In this document: piece after piece, positions 40,181-47,961 of the stretch | Layout of the letters: every line of letters starts with the position of its first letter | Numbering within the stretch: position 1 is the stretch's first letter | Assembly (NCBI RefSeq): GCF_900103975.1 | Contig: NZ_FNIR01000001.1 | Coordinates: 186,001-250,000, forward strand | DNA length: 64,000 nt | From: Klenkia soli | GTDB taxonomy: Bacteria; Actinomycetota; Actinomycetes; Mycobacteriales; Geodermatophilaceae | Direction: 5' to 3' | Made by a program: the position numbers and the translations under genes | The notes under the pieces: generated by a model | Told to the model about the DNA's origin: nothing | Database searches by the model: none | Seen by the model: the letters and a program-made list of their open reading frames with translations, nothing else

Positions 40181-41554
40181 TCAGTCCAGCTGCAGGGGCT
40201 CCAGGCCAAGCAGTGGAGCCTGGGCCAGCACCGCTCCGTCGGCGTCGAGGGCCACCGCGCCCTGCAGTCCGTCGGGTGCGGGCCCGACGTAGGCGGGACC
40301 GGTGAGCTGCCGGGTGTCGATGACCGCTCCCCCGGCACCGGTCAGCTGCACGGTCGCCGTCCCGGCCGGCGGGACGACGACGAGCTGGCTGCCCAGCGAG
40401 GCCCCGTCGTCGAGCCTGCGCAGTTCGCAGCGGACCGCCACCACCCAGTCGTCCACCGTCGCGCCGGCCGGCAGGATGGCCTGGCCGCACGGTCCCACCA
40501 CGGAGGAGAACTCCCCGACGTCGTCCTGCCCGTAGCCCATGCCGACCACCAGGACGGTGGCACCCGAGGGCAGCCCGACGGTCACCACCGCAGCCTCGGC
40601 CGGCTGGATCCGGTTGCCGATCGGCCCGCCCCAGAGGACGCCCACCGGCACTCCGTCGCCGTCGAGTCCCAGCCGCTCGAGGACGCCCCGGACCAGCTCG
40701 CGGACGAGGTCCGGGTCCGGATCGCCGGGTGCCCCGTCCAACCCGGCACCGAGGTCCGGCTCGACGTCCTGCGTCGTGGAACCCGACCCTCCACCAGCGA
40801 CCTCCTGGGGGACCCCGTCGCGGGTCACCCGCACACCGAACGTCGCCCGGTCGAGGGACGCGACGTCGACGACCGCCGTGCCGTCCGGCTCGCCGACGGT
40901 CTCGTACGGCGCGCGGACGATCTCGCCCGAGGCGGCGATCTCCTGCCGCGGGGACACCTCGACCACGTCACCCGGTGCTGCCACGACGACGAGCGCCCCG
41001 GCGTCGTCGACGAAGCGGAGGAACGCCTGCGGCTGTCCGTCGGCCACGGGGACCGGCTCGGCGATCGGCGTGAGCTCCTGGGCGGTCGCCCCGGGCGGGC
41101 CACCGAGCCACTGCCCGGTGCGGGCGCCGTCCAGCCAGCCGGTGACGAGGGCCATGACGCCGTCGGGGACATCGGCGGCGAACACCACCTGGCGCGTGTC
41201 AGGTGCCGGCTGCGGCCCCACCGAGGCCGGCCACCAGTCCCGCGCGAGGAGTCCGTCGACGTACCCGGCGTCCTCGGCCAGGTTCCCCCGTGGCTCGATC
41301 GGGTAGCGCTCGAACGCGCCCTGCACGGGGGCCTGCGAGCTGTCGCCGCCGTCCGCGCCGCCGGTCACCGTGACGCCCACCGGGACGGCGACGGCCACCA
41401 GCACCGCGGCCACGCCGGCGACCAGTGCCGCGCGACGGCGGTGCACCGACCGGCGGTGGCCGGCGAGGACGTCGTCCAGGAGTCCGGTCGGGGCGGCGTC
41501 GATCTCGGCGGCCCGGGCCGAGAGCCCGGTGCGCAGCTGCTTCTCGAGGTCCAT
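40181..41554 (-). CDS. Membrane-anchored protein, putative anti-sigma partner
   Basis: A 457-residue protein. The N-terminal 40 residues (MDLEKQLRTGLSARAAEIDAAPTG) resemble proteins paired with SigE-family ECF sigma factors; a basic stretch (HRRSVHRRR) leads to one membrane helix (about 43-63), and the remaining 390 residues are exterior, acidic and beta-rich, with two cysteines (VVGPCGQA, VRCELRR). No zinc-binding motif is present. It starts one base after the sigma stop, so the two are co-translated. An anti-sigma or signal-sensing role is inferred from position only. Confidence 0.7.
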   Translation of the reverse strand: MDLEKQLRTGLSARAAEIDAAPTGLLDDVLAGHRRSVHRRRAALVAGVAAVLVAVAVPVGVTVTGGADGGDSSQAPVQGAFERYPIEPRGNLAEDAGYVDGLLARDWWPASVGPQPAPDTRQVVFAADVPDGVMALVTGWLDGARTGQWLGGPPGATAQELTPIAEPVPVADGQPQAFLRFVDDAGALVVVAAPGDVVEVSPRQEIAASGEIVRAPYETVGEPDGTAVVDVASLDRATFGVRVTRDGVPQEVAGGGSGSTTQDVEPDLGAGLDGAPGDPDPDLVRELVRGVLERLGLDGDGVPVGVLWGGPIGNRIQPAEAAVVTVGLPSGATVLVVGMGYGQDDVGEFSSVVGPCGQAILPAGATVDDWVVAVRCELRRLDDGASLGSQLVVVPPAGTATVQLTGAGGAVIDTRQLTGPAYVGPAPDGLQGAVALDADGAVLAQAPLLGLEPLQLD

Positions 41555-41555
41555 G

Positions 41556-42062
41556 TCAGCGCTCTCCTGCGGTCTCCGCCGGTTCGGCCAGCTGCGCACG
41601 CAGCCGGCCCAGCCCGCGGGTGGTGTGGGTCTTGACGGTGTTGACCGAGCAGCCGAGCACCTCGGCGGTCCCGGCCTCGGAGAGGTCCTCCCAGTAGCGC
41701 AGCACCAGCACCGCCCGCATGCGGGGCGGCAGTGCGGCGAGCGCGGTGACCAGCCGGTCGCGCTCACCCAGGTCGGGGGCCTCGTCGGCCGCGGTCTGCA
41801 GCAGCGGCGTGGTCGACAGGAACTCCGCGATCCGCACGCGACGGCGCCACCCGGCGTGGGTGGTCACCAGCACGCGTCGGACGAACGCCGACGGGTCCTC
41901 GCGGTTGGTCAGCCGTCCCCAGTGCCGGTAGGTCTTGACCAGGGCCGTCTGCAGCAGGTCCTCGGCGTGGCCGCGGTCGCCGGTGAGCAGGTAGGCCGTG
42001 CGCAGCAGGGCCGTCGAGCGGTCGGACACGAAGGCCGCGAACTCGTCGTCGGTGGCGGTCAT
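41556..42062 (-). CDS. SigE-family (SigM/TIGR02983-type) ECF sigma factor
   Basis: A 168-residue ECF sigma factor. Region 2: DEFAAFVSDRSTALLRTAYLLTGDRGHAEDLLQTALVKTYRHW; region 4: ALPPRMRAVLVLRYWEDLSEAGTAEVLGCSVNTVKTHTTRGLGRLR. The opening is characteristic of the Streptomyces-type SigE-family group. It is followed, one base on, by a one-helix membrane protein likely to hold it inactive. No Shine-Dalgarno precedes the ATG; instead a 22-base inverted repeat lies nine bases upstream. A second, distinct ECF/anti-sigma-like pair begins 1 kb away. Confidence 0.9.
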   Translation of the reverse strand: MTATDDEFAAFVSDRSTALLRTAYLLTGDRGHAEDLLQTALVKTYRHWGRLTNREDPSAFVRRVLVTTHAGWRRRVRIAEFLSTTPLLQTAADEAPDLGERDRLVTALAALPPRMRAVLVLRYWEDLSEAGTAEVLGCSVNTVKTHTTRGLGRLRAQLAEPAETAGER

Positions 42063-42070
42063 GCGGGGCG

Positions 42071-42092
42071 TAGTGGTGGATGCACACCACTA
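42071..42092. promoter_or_regulatory. Inverted repeat in the leader of the ECF sigma gene
   Basis: TAGTGGTG and CACCACTA are perfect 8-base arms around GATGCA. The element sits just before the sigma ATG where a ribosome site would be expected, so it could be an operator or an RNA hairpin limiting translation. The remaining 50 bases to the transporter stop show nothing clear. Confidence 0.45.
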
Positions 42093-42143
42093 GGACGTCG
42101 TCCGGTCACGGTCGGGGGTGACCCCGTTACCCGATCGTGATCC

Positions 42144-43031
42144 TCAGGAGGGCGCGACCGGCACCGGGTCGGGGGTGCGCGTGCGGCGGGTGGCCAGCAC
42201 GCAGCCGACCAGGATCACCGGCAACCCGACGGCGATGCCGACGGTGAACGGCTCGTCGAGCAGCAGCACCCCCAGCAGGACGGCCACGGCGGGGTTGACG
42301 AACGTGATGACCAGCGCCCGCTGCGGGCCCACCTCGCGGATCAGCCGGAAGAACAGCACCAGGGCCAGCGCCGTGCAGATGAGCCCGAGCGCGAGCACGG
42401 CGAGCAGGGCGTCGACCGGCGCTGCGGTCACCTGGTCCAGCCGCGGGACGGCGAACGGGGCGTAGACCAGCGACGTCACGACCAGCGCGACCGCCGCGGC
42501 CGCCACCCCGGGGACGTCGGCGAGCTGCCGGCTGATGACCAGCGGCGCCGTCGCGTACCCGACGACGGTGAGGACGACGGCGCCGATCGCCAGCAGCTGG
42601 GCCCCGCGGACGTCGAGCCCGAGCAGCGCGACGATGCCGACGACCCCCAGCAGCATCCCGCCGATGCGCACCCGCGACAGCTCCTCCTCACCGCCCAGCA
42701 GCCGGCCGGCCAGCGCGGCGACGAACGGCACGGTGGCCACGAGCAGCCCGGTGAGCGAGGAGGACAGCGACTGCTCGGCGATGCTCAGCAGCAGCCACGG
42801 GCCGGTCATCTCCAGCACGGTGAACGCCAGCAGCGCCCGCCAGTGCCGGACCAGCCCGCGCAGCTGCCCGCGGGCCACCACCAGCGGCACGAGGACGACC
42901 GCCCCCAGCACGCAGCGGCCGAACACGACCAGCACCGGGTCGAACTCCCCCACCGCGACCTTGATCAGCAGGTAGGGGATGCCCCAGATGACCGACATGG
43001 CGACGAACAGCGCCCAGCCCCGACGACTCAC
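42144..43031 (-). CDS. EamA/DMT-family transporter
   Basis: A 295-residue exporter with ten predicted helices in two EamA repeats: GWALFVAMSVIWGIPYLLIKVAVGEFDPVLVVFGRCVLGA opens the first, and GLICTALALVLFFRLIREVGPQRALVITFVNPAVAVLLGVLLLDEPF ends the second. This is closer to the typical RhtA/YdcZ-like layout than the copy at 9.4 kb. The substrate is unknown. GTG 43031 has AGGA seven bases upstream; GTG 43046 is an alternative. It lies between two ECF sigma modules, diverging from the right-hand one. Confidence 0.85.
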   Translation of the reverse strand: MSRRGWALFVAMSVIWGIPYLLIKVAVGEFDPVLVVFGRCVLGAVVLVPLVVARGQLRGLVRHWRALLAFTVLEMTGPWLLLSIAEQSLSSSLTGLLVATVPFVAALAGRLLGGEEELSRVRIGGMLLGVVGIVALLGLDVRGAQLLAIGAVVLTVVGYATAPLVISRQLADVPGVAAAAVALVVTSLVYAPFAVPRLDQVTAAPVDALLAVLALGLICTALALVLFFRLIREVGPQRALVITFVNPAVAVLLGVLLLDEPFTVGIAVGLPVILVGCVLATRRTRTPDPVPVAPS

Positions 43032-43091
43032 CGCGTCATCCTGCACCGGATCCTGTAACGGACCCCACCCGTTCGGACATGTAGGTGCGTG

Positions 43092-43646
43092 ATGCCCGAG
43101 CGCGGACAGCCAGCACCACCCCGACCCACGTCCACCGCCGACCGGCTCGAGGAGGCGTACCGGGAGTCCGGCAGCGCCGTCCTCGGGTACGCCCTGCGCC
43201 GGTGCAGCTCCCGGGAGGACGCCCTGGACGTCGTGGCCGAGACCTTCGCGGCGGCGTGGCGGCGGCAGGCCGACCTGCCCGCGGACCAGGCCGACATCCG
43301 GCCCTGGCTGTTCGGCATCGCCCGGCTGTGCCTGGCGAACACCGCCCGCACCGCCCGTCGCTCGGACCGGCTGGGTCGACGCCTGGCCGAGGCGTTCACG
43401 CACGACGTCGTCCCGGATCCCTCGGACGGGCACGCGGGCGGTACCCGGGTGGTGCAGGCCCTCGCCGAGCTGTCACCCGACGACCGGGAGCTCGTCACGC
43501 TCATCGCCTGGGAGGGGCTGACGCCCACCGAGGCCGCCGGCGTCCTGGGTCTGCCGCCCGGGACCGCCCGGGTCCGGCTGCACCGCGCCCGCACCCGGCT
43601 GCGCACCGTCCTCTCCTCCCCGACCACCACGGAGTCCGACTCGTGA
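43092..43646 (+). CDS. ECF RNA polymerase sigma factor
   Basis: A 184-residue ECF sigma factor. Region 2: LEEAYRESGSAVLGYALRRCSSREDALDVVAETFAAAWRR, then IRPWLFGIARLCLANTARTARR; region 4: LSPDDRELVTLIAWEGLTPTEAAGVLGLPPGTARVRLHRARTRLR. ATG 43092 was preferred to the overlapping GTG 43089. Its stop shares GTGA with the start of a membrane protein gene, giving a sigma/anti-sigma-like pair that parallels the one at 40.2-42.1 kb. The upstream 50 bases hold CGGAC repeats but no promoter I can call. Confidence 0.85.
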   Translation: MPERGQPAPPRPTSTADRLEEAYRESGSAVLGYALRRCSSREDALDVVAETFAAAWRRQADLPADQADIRPWLFGIARLCLANTARTARRSDRLGRRLAEAFTHDVVPDPSDGHAGGTRVVQALAELSPDDRELVTLIAWEGLTPTEAAGVLGLPPGTARVRLHRARTRLRTVLSSPTTTESDS

Positions 43647-44779
43647 TCACCGACCGCGACCTCGACGCCCAGCTCGCCGCGGCGGCACGGGTGCACGACG
43701 CCGACCTGCCGCCGCTGCCGCCGGCCTTCCTCGACGAGCTCCGCGCGCCGACGGAGGTCGAGCCCGCCTCGGTGCTGGCCGCCCGGCAGCTGGTGGACGA
43801 CGCCCGCCGCACCCGCACGACGGCCCGCCGGCGTCCCCGTCGCCGCACCGTCGTGCGGCTGGGCGCGGTGGTCCTGGCGGTCGCCGCGGCCTGGACGACG
43901 GCCGTGCTGGTCACGCCCGGCGACACGGCCCCGCCCGCCGCCGCCCCGCCGACGACGACGGGTGCCGCGCCGAGCACCGTGGTCCAGGCACCGGGCTCGG
44001 CGCTGACCCTGGTGGCCACCGAGGCACCCACCTTCCCGCTCTCCCTCGACCCCGAGCCGGACGGGCTGACCGCCACCTTCAGCCGCTGGGGCGGCACCGC
44101 GTTCTACCCGGAGCCGCTGGTCTTCTCCGCCGACTACACGGCGTCCGACGGCAGCCGCTTCCTGCTCAGGCTCTTCCAGGACGACCCACGGGAGGCCGTC
44201 GACAGCGGCTGGTCGGTCGACGGCACCCCCGCGGGCACCGGCGACGTCGACGGGTCCCCGGCCGACATCCGGCAGGTCGAGGGCGGCGGCACCAGCGTGC
44301 TGTGGCAGCGCCCCGACGGCCGGTGGGTGCAGCTGCTGGGCGAGGGGTCCTACGACGACCGGGACGCCCTGCTCACGCTGGCCGGCACCGTCGTCGACCG
44401 CCCGCAGCCGGTGGGCCTGCAGTTCGGGCTCGCGCCGGCCGGGTGGACGGTGGGCGGCTACGAGGAGAGCCGCAGCCTGGACCTGGTCAGCGACACCGAC
44501 CCCGCCCAGGTGCCGCTCCGGGTCAGCCTCACCGGCACCCCTGGACCCGACGTCACGGTCGACAGCTTCTTCGAGGGCCGCAGCCTCACCGGCGCGGTCG
44601 AGCAGGTGACCGTGCAGGGGCTGCCGGCCCGGCTCGGGCTGACCACCCCGGACGACGGGGACTCCTGGTTGCTCGCCGGCCAGGTCCCCGACGGGCGGCT
44701 GTTCCTGCTGCTCGCCCCGCCCGCGCTGACCCGGGACCAGGTGCTGCAGATCGGCGAGCAGGTCACGGTGACGGGCTGA
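43643..44779 (+). CDS. Membrane-anchored protein, putative anti-sigma partner
   Basis: A 378-residue protein. About 75 cytoplasmic residues (LDAQLAAAARVHDADLPPLPPAFLDELRA) end in the basic RTTARRRPRRR, then one helix (VVRLGAVVLAVAAAWTTAVLV) and a threonine/proline-rich linker lead to a beta-rich exterior domain of about 270 residues. No zinc motif or cysteine pair is present. Co-translation with the ECF sigma gene (GTGA) suggests that the cytoplasmic part binds sigma and the exterior part senses a signal. Sequence alone does not prove this. Confidence 0.7.
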   Translation: MITDRDLDAQLAAAARVHDADLPPLPPAFLDELRAPTEVEPASVLAARQLVDDARRTRTTARRRPRRRTVVRLGAVVLAVAAAWTTAVLVTPGDTAPPAAAPPTTTGAAPSTVVQAPGSALTLVATEAPTFPLSLDPEPDGLTATFSRWGGTAFYPEPLVFSADYTASDGSRFLLRLFQDDPREAVDSGWSVDGTPAGTGDVDGSPADIRQVEGGGTSVLWQRPDGRWVQLLGEGSYDDRDALLTLAGTVVDRPQPVGLQFGLAPAGWTVGGYEESRSLDLVSDTDPAQVPLRVSLTGTPGPDVTVDSFFEGRSLTGAVEQVTVQGLPARLGLTTPDDGDSWLLAGQVPDGRLFLLLAPPALTRDQVLQIGEQVTVTG

Positions 44780-44785
44780 GCCGGG

Positions 44786-46153
44786 TCACCACTCCGTGCG
44801 GACGGCCACCTCGATGCCGAGGGCCAGCACCGCGCCCAGCGCCAGCCAGACGCGGCGTCCGCGCGCGGGCAGGAACGCCGTCGCGGTCAGCACCCACACG
44901 TAGAACGGCAGCCAGATGCGCTCGGTCTCCCCGCGCACCAGGCCGGTCACGTCGCTGACCAGGATCCCGACCAGCGCGGCCAGCGGCAGCAGCGCCAGCC
45001 GGTGCCGGCGCAGCGACGCCAGACCCGCGATCGCCGCGGGGCCGACGGCCAGCAGCGCGACGGCCAGGTTGGAGAACAGGAAGAACCCCAGCGGCCGGTT
45101 GGCGTAGGAGGGGCCCGAGCGCACCCGCTCGCCGGCGGCGTGGAACCCGTCGAGCCACCAGTACCCGGCCAGGGCGAACACCGCGACGACGAGGAGGACG
45201 CCGACCGCCCCCACCCCGAGCACGCGGACCACCCCGCCCCACCCGAGCCGTCGCCGGTGCACCAGCACCACCACCAGCGCGATCAGCCCCAGCGCGGTCA
45301 GCCCGAAGGAGAGGAACAGCGCGAGCCCGAGCAGCAGCCCGCCGGCGAGGGCCTTCGCGTCGCGCCGCCACCCGGTCGAGACCGCCGCGGTGGCCAGGCC
45401 GGCCACGCCCCAGGCGGACACCCCGGCGAAGAACGCGTCGGCGCTGGTGGCCACCCAGAGCGCGAGCGGGGCCAGCACCAGGAACGGGGCGACCGACCGG
45501 GCCCGCACCTCGTCGGCCACGGCGCGCACCGCGACCAGGACGGCCGGGACGGCGAGGGCCCCGCCGGCGATGCACAACGCCGCGTCCCAGCCCAGGCCCG
45601 ACAGCCCGAGCCGGTCCAGCAGCACGAAGGCCAGCAGCGCGCCCGGCGGGTGCCCGGCGACGTGGGTGGTCCACGGGTCCGCGGAGTCGGCCGGCACGAA
45701 CTGGGTGAACGTGGACAGGAACGTGCCGATCGAGCCGACCCGCGGGACGTCGTGCGGGTACTCGTAGACCACCGAGAGCGGTTCGGTGAGCCGGTCGGGA
45801 CCGCTGACCAGCGCCAGGGCCACCGCCCACCCGGCCGCGACCACCGCGGACCCCGCCGCCAGCACGCCGAACCGCACCCGCGCGGCCACCGCCGGGCCCA
45901 CCAGCACCACCACCAGCCCGACCACGACCGGCGGCAGCATCCGCGCGCTCGGGTCCAGCGGGGCCCACTCCCCGCGGAGGAGGTAGCCGCCGAGCAGGTG
46001 CAGGATCGTCCCGCCCTCGGCCAGGTGGCGGCCGATCGTGGTCATCAGGGCGACGAACGCGCCAGCCGCGACGACGGCGACCGCGGGCAGCACCCGGCGC
46101 ACCCGGGACGTGGACGGCTCCGTGCTGGTCACGCGGTCGGCCTGGCTGGTCAC
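44786..46153 (-). CDS. Polytopic membrane protein, possible GT-C glycosyltransferase
   Basis: A 455-residue membrane protein with about ten to twelve helices. A long first exterior loop precedes FVPADSADPWTTHVAGHPPGALLAFVLLDRLGL, whose HPPG block recurs in actinobacterial membrane proteins annotated as integral membrane or mannosyltransferase-like. The C-terminal part includes ETERIWLPFYVWVLTATAFLP. A polyprenyl-phosphate-dependent transferase is possible but not demonstrated. GTG 46153 was chosen because TACAGT (46167-46162) lies eight bases upstream. The stop is six bases from the convergent anti-sigma-like gene. Confidence 0.65.
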   Translation of the reverse strand: MTSQADRVTSTEPSTSRVRRVLPAVAVVAAGAFVALMTTIGRHLAEGGTILHLLGGYLLRGEWAPLDPSARMLPPVVVGLVVVLVGPAVAARVRFGVLAAGSAVVAAGWAVALALVSGPDRLTEPLSVVYEYPHDVPRVGSIGTFLSTFTQFVPADSADPWTTHVAGHPPGALLAFVLLDRLGLSGLGWDAALCIAGGALAVPAVLVAVRAVADEVRARSVAPFLVLAPLALWVATSADAFFAGVSAWGVAGLATAAVSTGWRRDAKALAGGLLLGLALFLSFGLTALGLIALVVVLVHRRRLGWGGVVRVLGVGAVGVLLVVAVFALAGYWWLDGFHAAGERVRSGPSYANRPLGFFLFSNLAVALLAVGPAAIAGLASLRRHRLALLPLAALVGILVSDVTGLVRGETERIWLPFYVWVLTATAFLPARGRRVWLALGAVLALGIEVAVRTEW

Positions 46154-46231
46154 GAGGTCGGACTGTAGGTGCCGCGGATGAGCTCGGCCGGTCGGGCGAT
46201 GAGTCCCGGGCCGCGCCGGGGTCCTCACCCC

Positions 46232-46567
46232 ATGACCATCACCGGAGCACTGGCGAGCATGACCGTGTCCGACCTCGACCGGGCGGAGGCCTGGTACGGC
46301 GCGCTGTTCGGGCGCGCGCCCGACGCCCGGCCCATGGACGGCCTGCTCGAGTGGCACCTGCCCGGCGGTGCCGGTGTCCAGGTCTTCGCCGAGCCCGACC
46401 GCGCCGGGCGGTCCGGGGCCACCCTGGCCACCGACGACCTGGACGACGTCGCGCGCGCCCTCACCGCCGCCGGCGTCCACCACGACGGACCCCGGCAGGC
46501 GACGTCGTCCCGGATCCTGCAGCTGGCCGACCCGGACGGGAACCGGGTGGTGCTCACCGGGCGGTGA
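46232..46567 (+). CDS. VOC-family (glyoxalase/dioxygenase-fold) protein
   Basis: A 111-residue single VOC module pair: ASMTVSDLDRAEAWYGALFGRAPDARPMDGLLEWHLPGGAGVQVF, then TDDLDDVARALTAAGVHHDGPRQ and the end LADPDGNRVVLTG. The metal-binding residues are only partly recognisable, so it may bind a ligand rather than catalyse. Such small VOC proteins act as resistance or isomerase proteins of unknown substrate. It is transcribed rightwards and followed 26 bases later by a glycosyltransferase gene with its own -10 element. Confidence 0.8.
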   Translation: MTITGALASMTVSDLDRAEAWYGALFGRAPDARPMDGLLEWHLPGGAGVQVFAEPDRAGRSGATLATDDLDDVARALTAAGVHHDGPRQATSSRILQLADPDGNRVVLTGR

Positions 46568-46593
46568 GGACCACCCGCGGTTAACGTCCTCGG

Positions 46594-47247
46594 GTGCCCG
46601 ACGTCGTCTTCCCCTGCCTGGACGAAGCGGGGGCGCTCCCCTGGGTGCTCACCCGCCTGCCCGAGGGGTACCGGGCCATCGTCGCCGACAACGGCTCGAC
46701 CGACGGCTCCGCGCAGATCGCCGCCGACCACGGCGCGACCGTCGTCCACGTGCCGCAGCGCGGGTTCGGCGCGGCCGCGCACGCCGGGCTGGAGGCCGCG
46801 ACCGACGAGGTCGTCTGCTTCTGCGACGCCGACGCCTCGATGGACCCCGCCCAGCTCCCCCGGGTCGTGGGCCCGGTCGAGGCGGGCGAGGCCGACCTGG
46901 TGCTCGGCCGCCGCCGGCCCAGCTCGCGGGGTGCGTGGCCGGTGCACGCCCGGGTGGCCAACACCGCGCTGAGCGTGCTCATGCGCCGGCGCACCGGCCT
47001 GCGGCTGCACGACCTGGGCCCCATGCGGGCCGCCCGGCGCACCGAGCTGCTCGCGCTGGGCATCACCGACCGCCGGTTCGGCTACCCGCTCGAGATGGTC
47101 ACCCGCGCCTCCGACGCCGGCTGGCGCATCCGCGAGCTGGACGTCGACTACCACCCGCGGGCCGACGGCACGAAGTCCAAGGTCACCGGCACCGTGCTGG
47201 GCACGGCGAAGACCGTGCGCGACATGTCCCGGGTGCTCGCCCGATGA
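46594..47247 (+). CDS. Glycosyltransferase family 2 (dolichyl-phosphate-mannose-synthase-like)
   Basis: A 217-residue GT-A enzyme: PDVVFPCLDEAGALPWVLTRLP, VADNGSTDGSAQIAADHGA, HVPQRGFGAAAHAGLEAA and the metal site FCDADASMDP. The ending RIRELDVDYHPRADGTKSKVTGTVLGT is the DPM/DolP family acceptor region. It lacks membrane helices, so it probably charges a membrane polyprenyl phosphate. GTG 46594 follows TAACGT (46582-46587) by six bases, leaderless style. The next gene overlaps by ATGA and encodes a TIGR04282 sugar-transferase-like protein, then a molybdoenzyme. Confidence 0.85.
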   Translation: MPDVVFPCLDEAGALPWVLTRLPEGYRAIVADNGSTDGSAQIAADHGATVVHVPQRGFGAAAHAGLEAATDEVVCFCDADASMDPAQLPRVVGPVEAGEADLVLGRRRPSSRGAWPVHARVANTALSVLMRRRTGLRLHDLGPMRAARRTELLALGITDRRFGYPLEMVTRASDAGWRIRELDVDYHPRADGTKSKVTGTVLGTAKTVRDMSRVLAR

Positions 47248-47894
47248 CCCAGCTGCTGGTCATCACCAAGGCCCCGGTGCCCGGGCGCAGCAAGACCCGG
47301 CTCACCCCGCCGTGCACCCCGCTGCAGGCCAGCACGATCGCCTCCGCGGCGGTGGGCGACACCCTGGACGTCGTCCGGGCCACGCCGGTCACCCGCCGGG
47401 TGGTCGCGCTGGACGGGGCCCCCGGCGACCTCGACCTGCACGACCTCGTCGTCGTCCCCCAGGTCGAGGGCGAGCTGGGCACCCGGTTGGCGGCTGCGTT
47501 CGCGGCGGCCATGGACGGCGACGGCGACCTGCCCACCCTGCTGGTCGGCATGGACACCCCCCAGATCAGCCCCGAGCTGCTGACCGACTGCCTGGCCCGT
47601 CTCGTCTCCGCCGGGCCGGGCACCGCGGTGCTCGGCACCGCCCCCGACGGCGGGTGGTGGGCGCTGGGCGTGCACTCCCCCGCCGCGGCCGCCGTCCTGC
47701 CCGACGTCCCGATGTCCCGCGACGACACCGCGGTCAACACCCGCGCGGCGCTGGAGCGGGCCGGGCTCACCGTGGTCGACCTGCCGCAGCTCACCGATGT
47801 CGACCACTGGCCCGAGGCCGTCGAGGTCGCCGCGCTGTGCCCCGAGGGCAGCCGCATGCGCCGCACCGTCGAGCAGATCGCCGCGACGCTCTGA
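47244..47894 (+). CDS. TIGR04282/DUF2064 nucleotidyl- or glycosyl-transferase-like protein
   Basis: A 216-residue protein of the DUF2064 family: LLVITKAPVPGRSKTRLTPPCTPLQA has the phosphate-binding Gly-x-x-Lys-Thr-Arg-Leu, LLVGMDTPQISPELL carries the metal Asp, and GTAPDGGWWALGVHSP is the family hallmark. The fold resembles MobA/CofC nucleotidyltransferases; members are often annotated as glycosyltransferases and pair with a DPM-like enzyme, as here. Its ATG overlaps the upstream stop (ATGA). The reaction is not established. Confidence 0.8.
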   Translation: MTQLLVITKAPVPGRSKTRLTPPCTPLQASTIASAAVGDTLDVVRATPVTRRVVALDGAPGDLDLHDLVVVPQVEGELGTRLAAAFAAAMDGDGDLPTLLVGMDTPQISPELLTDCLARLVSAGPGTAVLGTAPDGGWWALGVHSPAAAAVLPDVPMSRDDTAVNTRAALERAGLTVVDLPQLTDVDHWPEAVEVAALCPEGSRMRRTVEQIAATL

Positions 47895-47961
47895 CCCGTC
47901 CGGGGAGGCCGCTCGGCACGAACGCTCCGGACAGGCACGCCACCAGCCGATGAGGAGTCTC

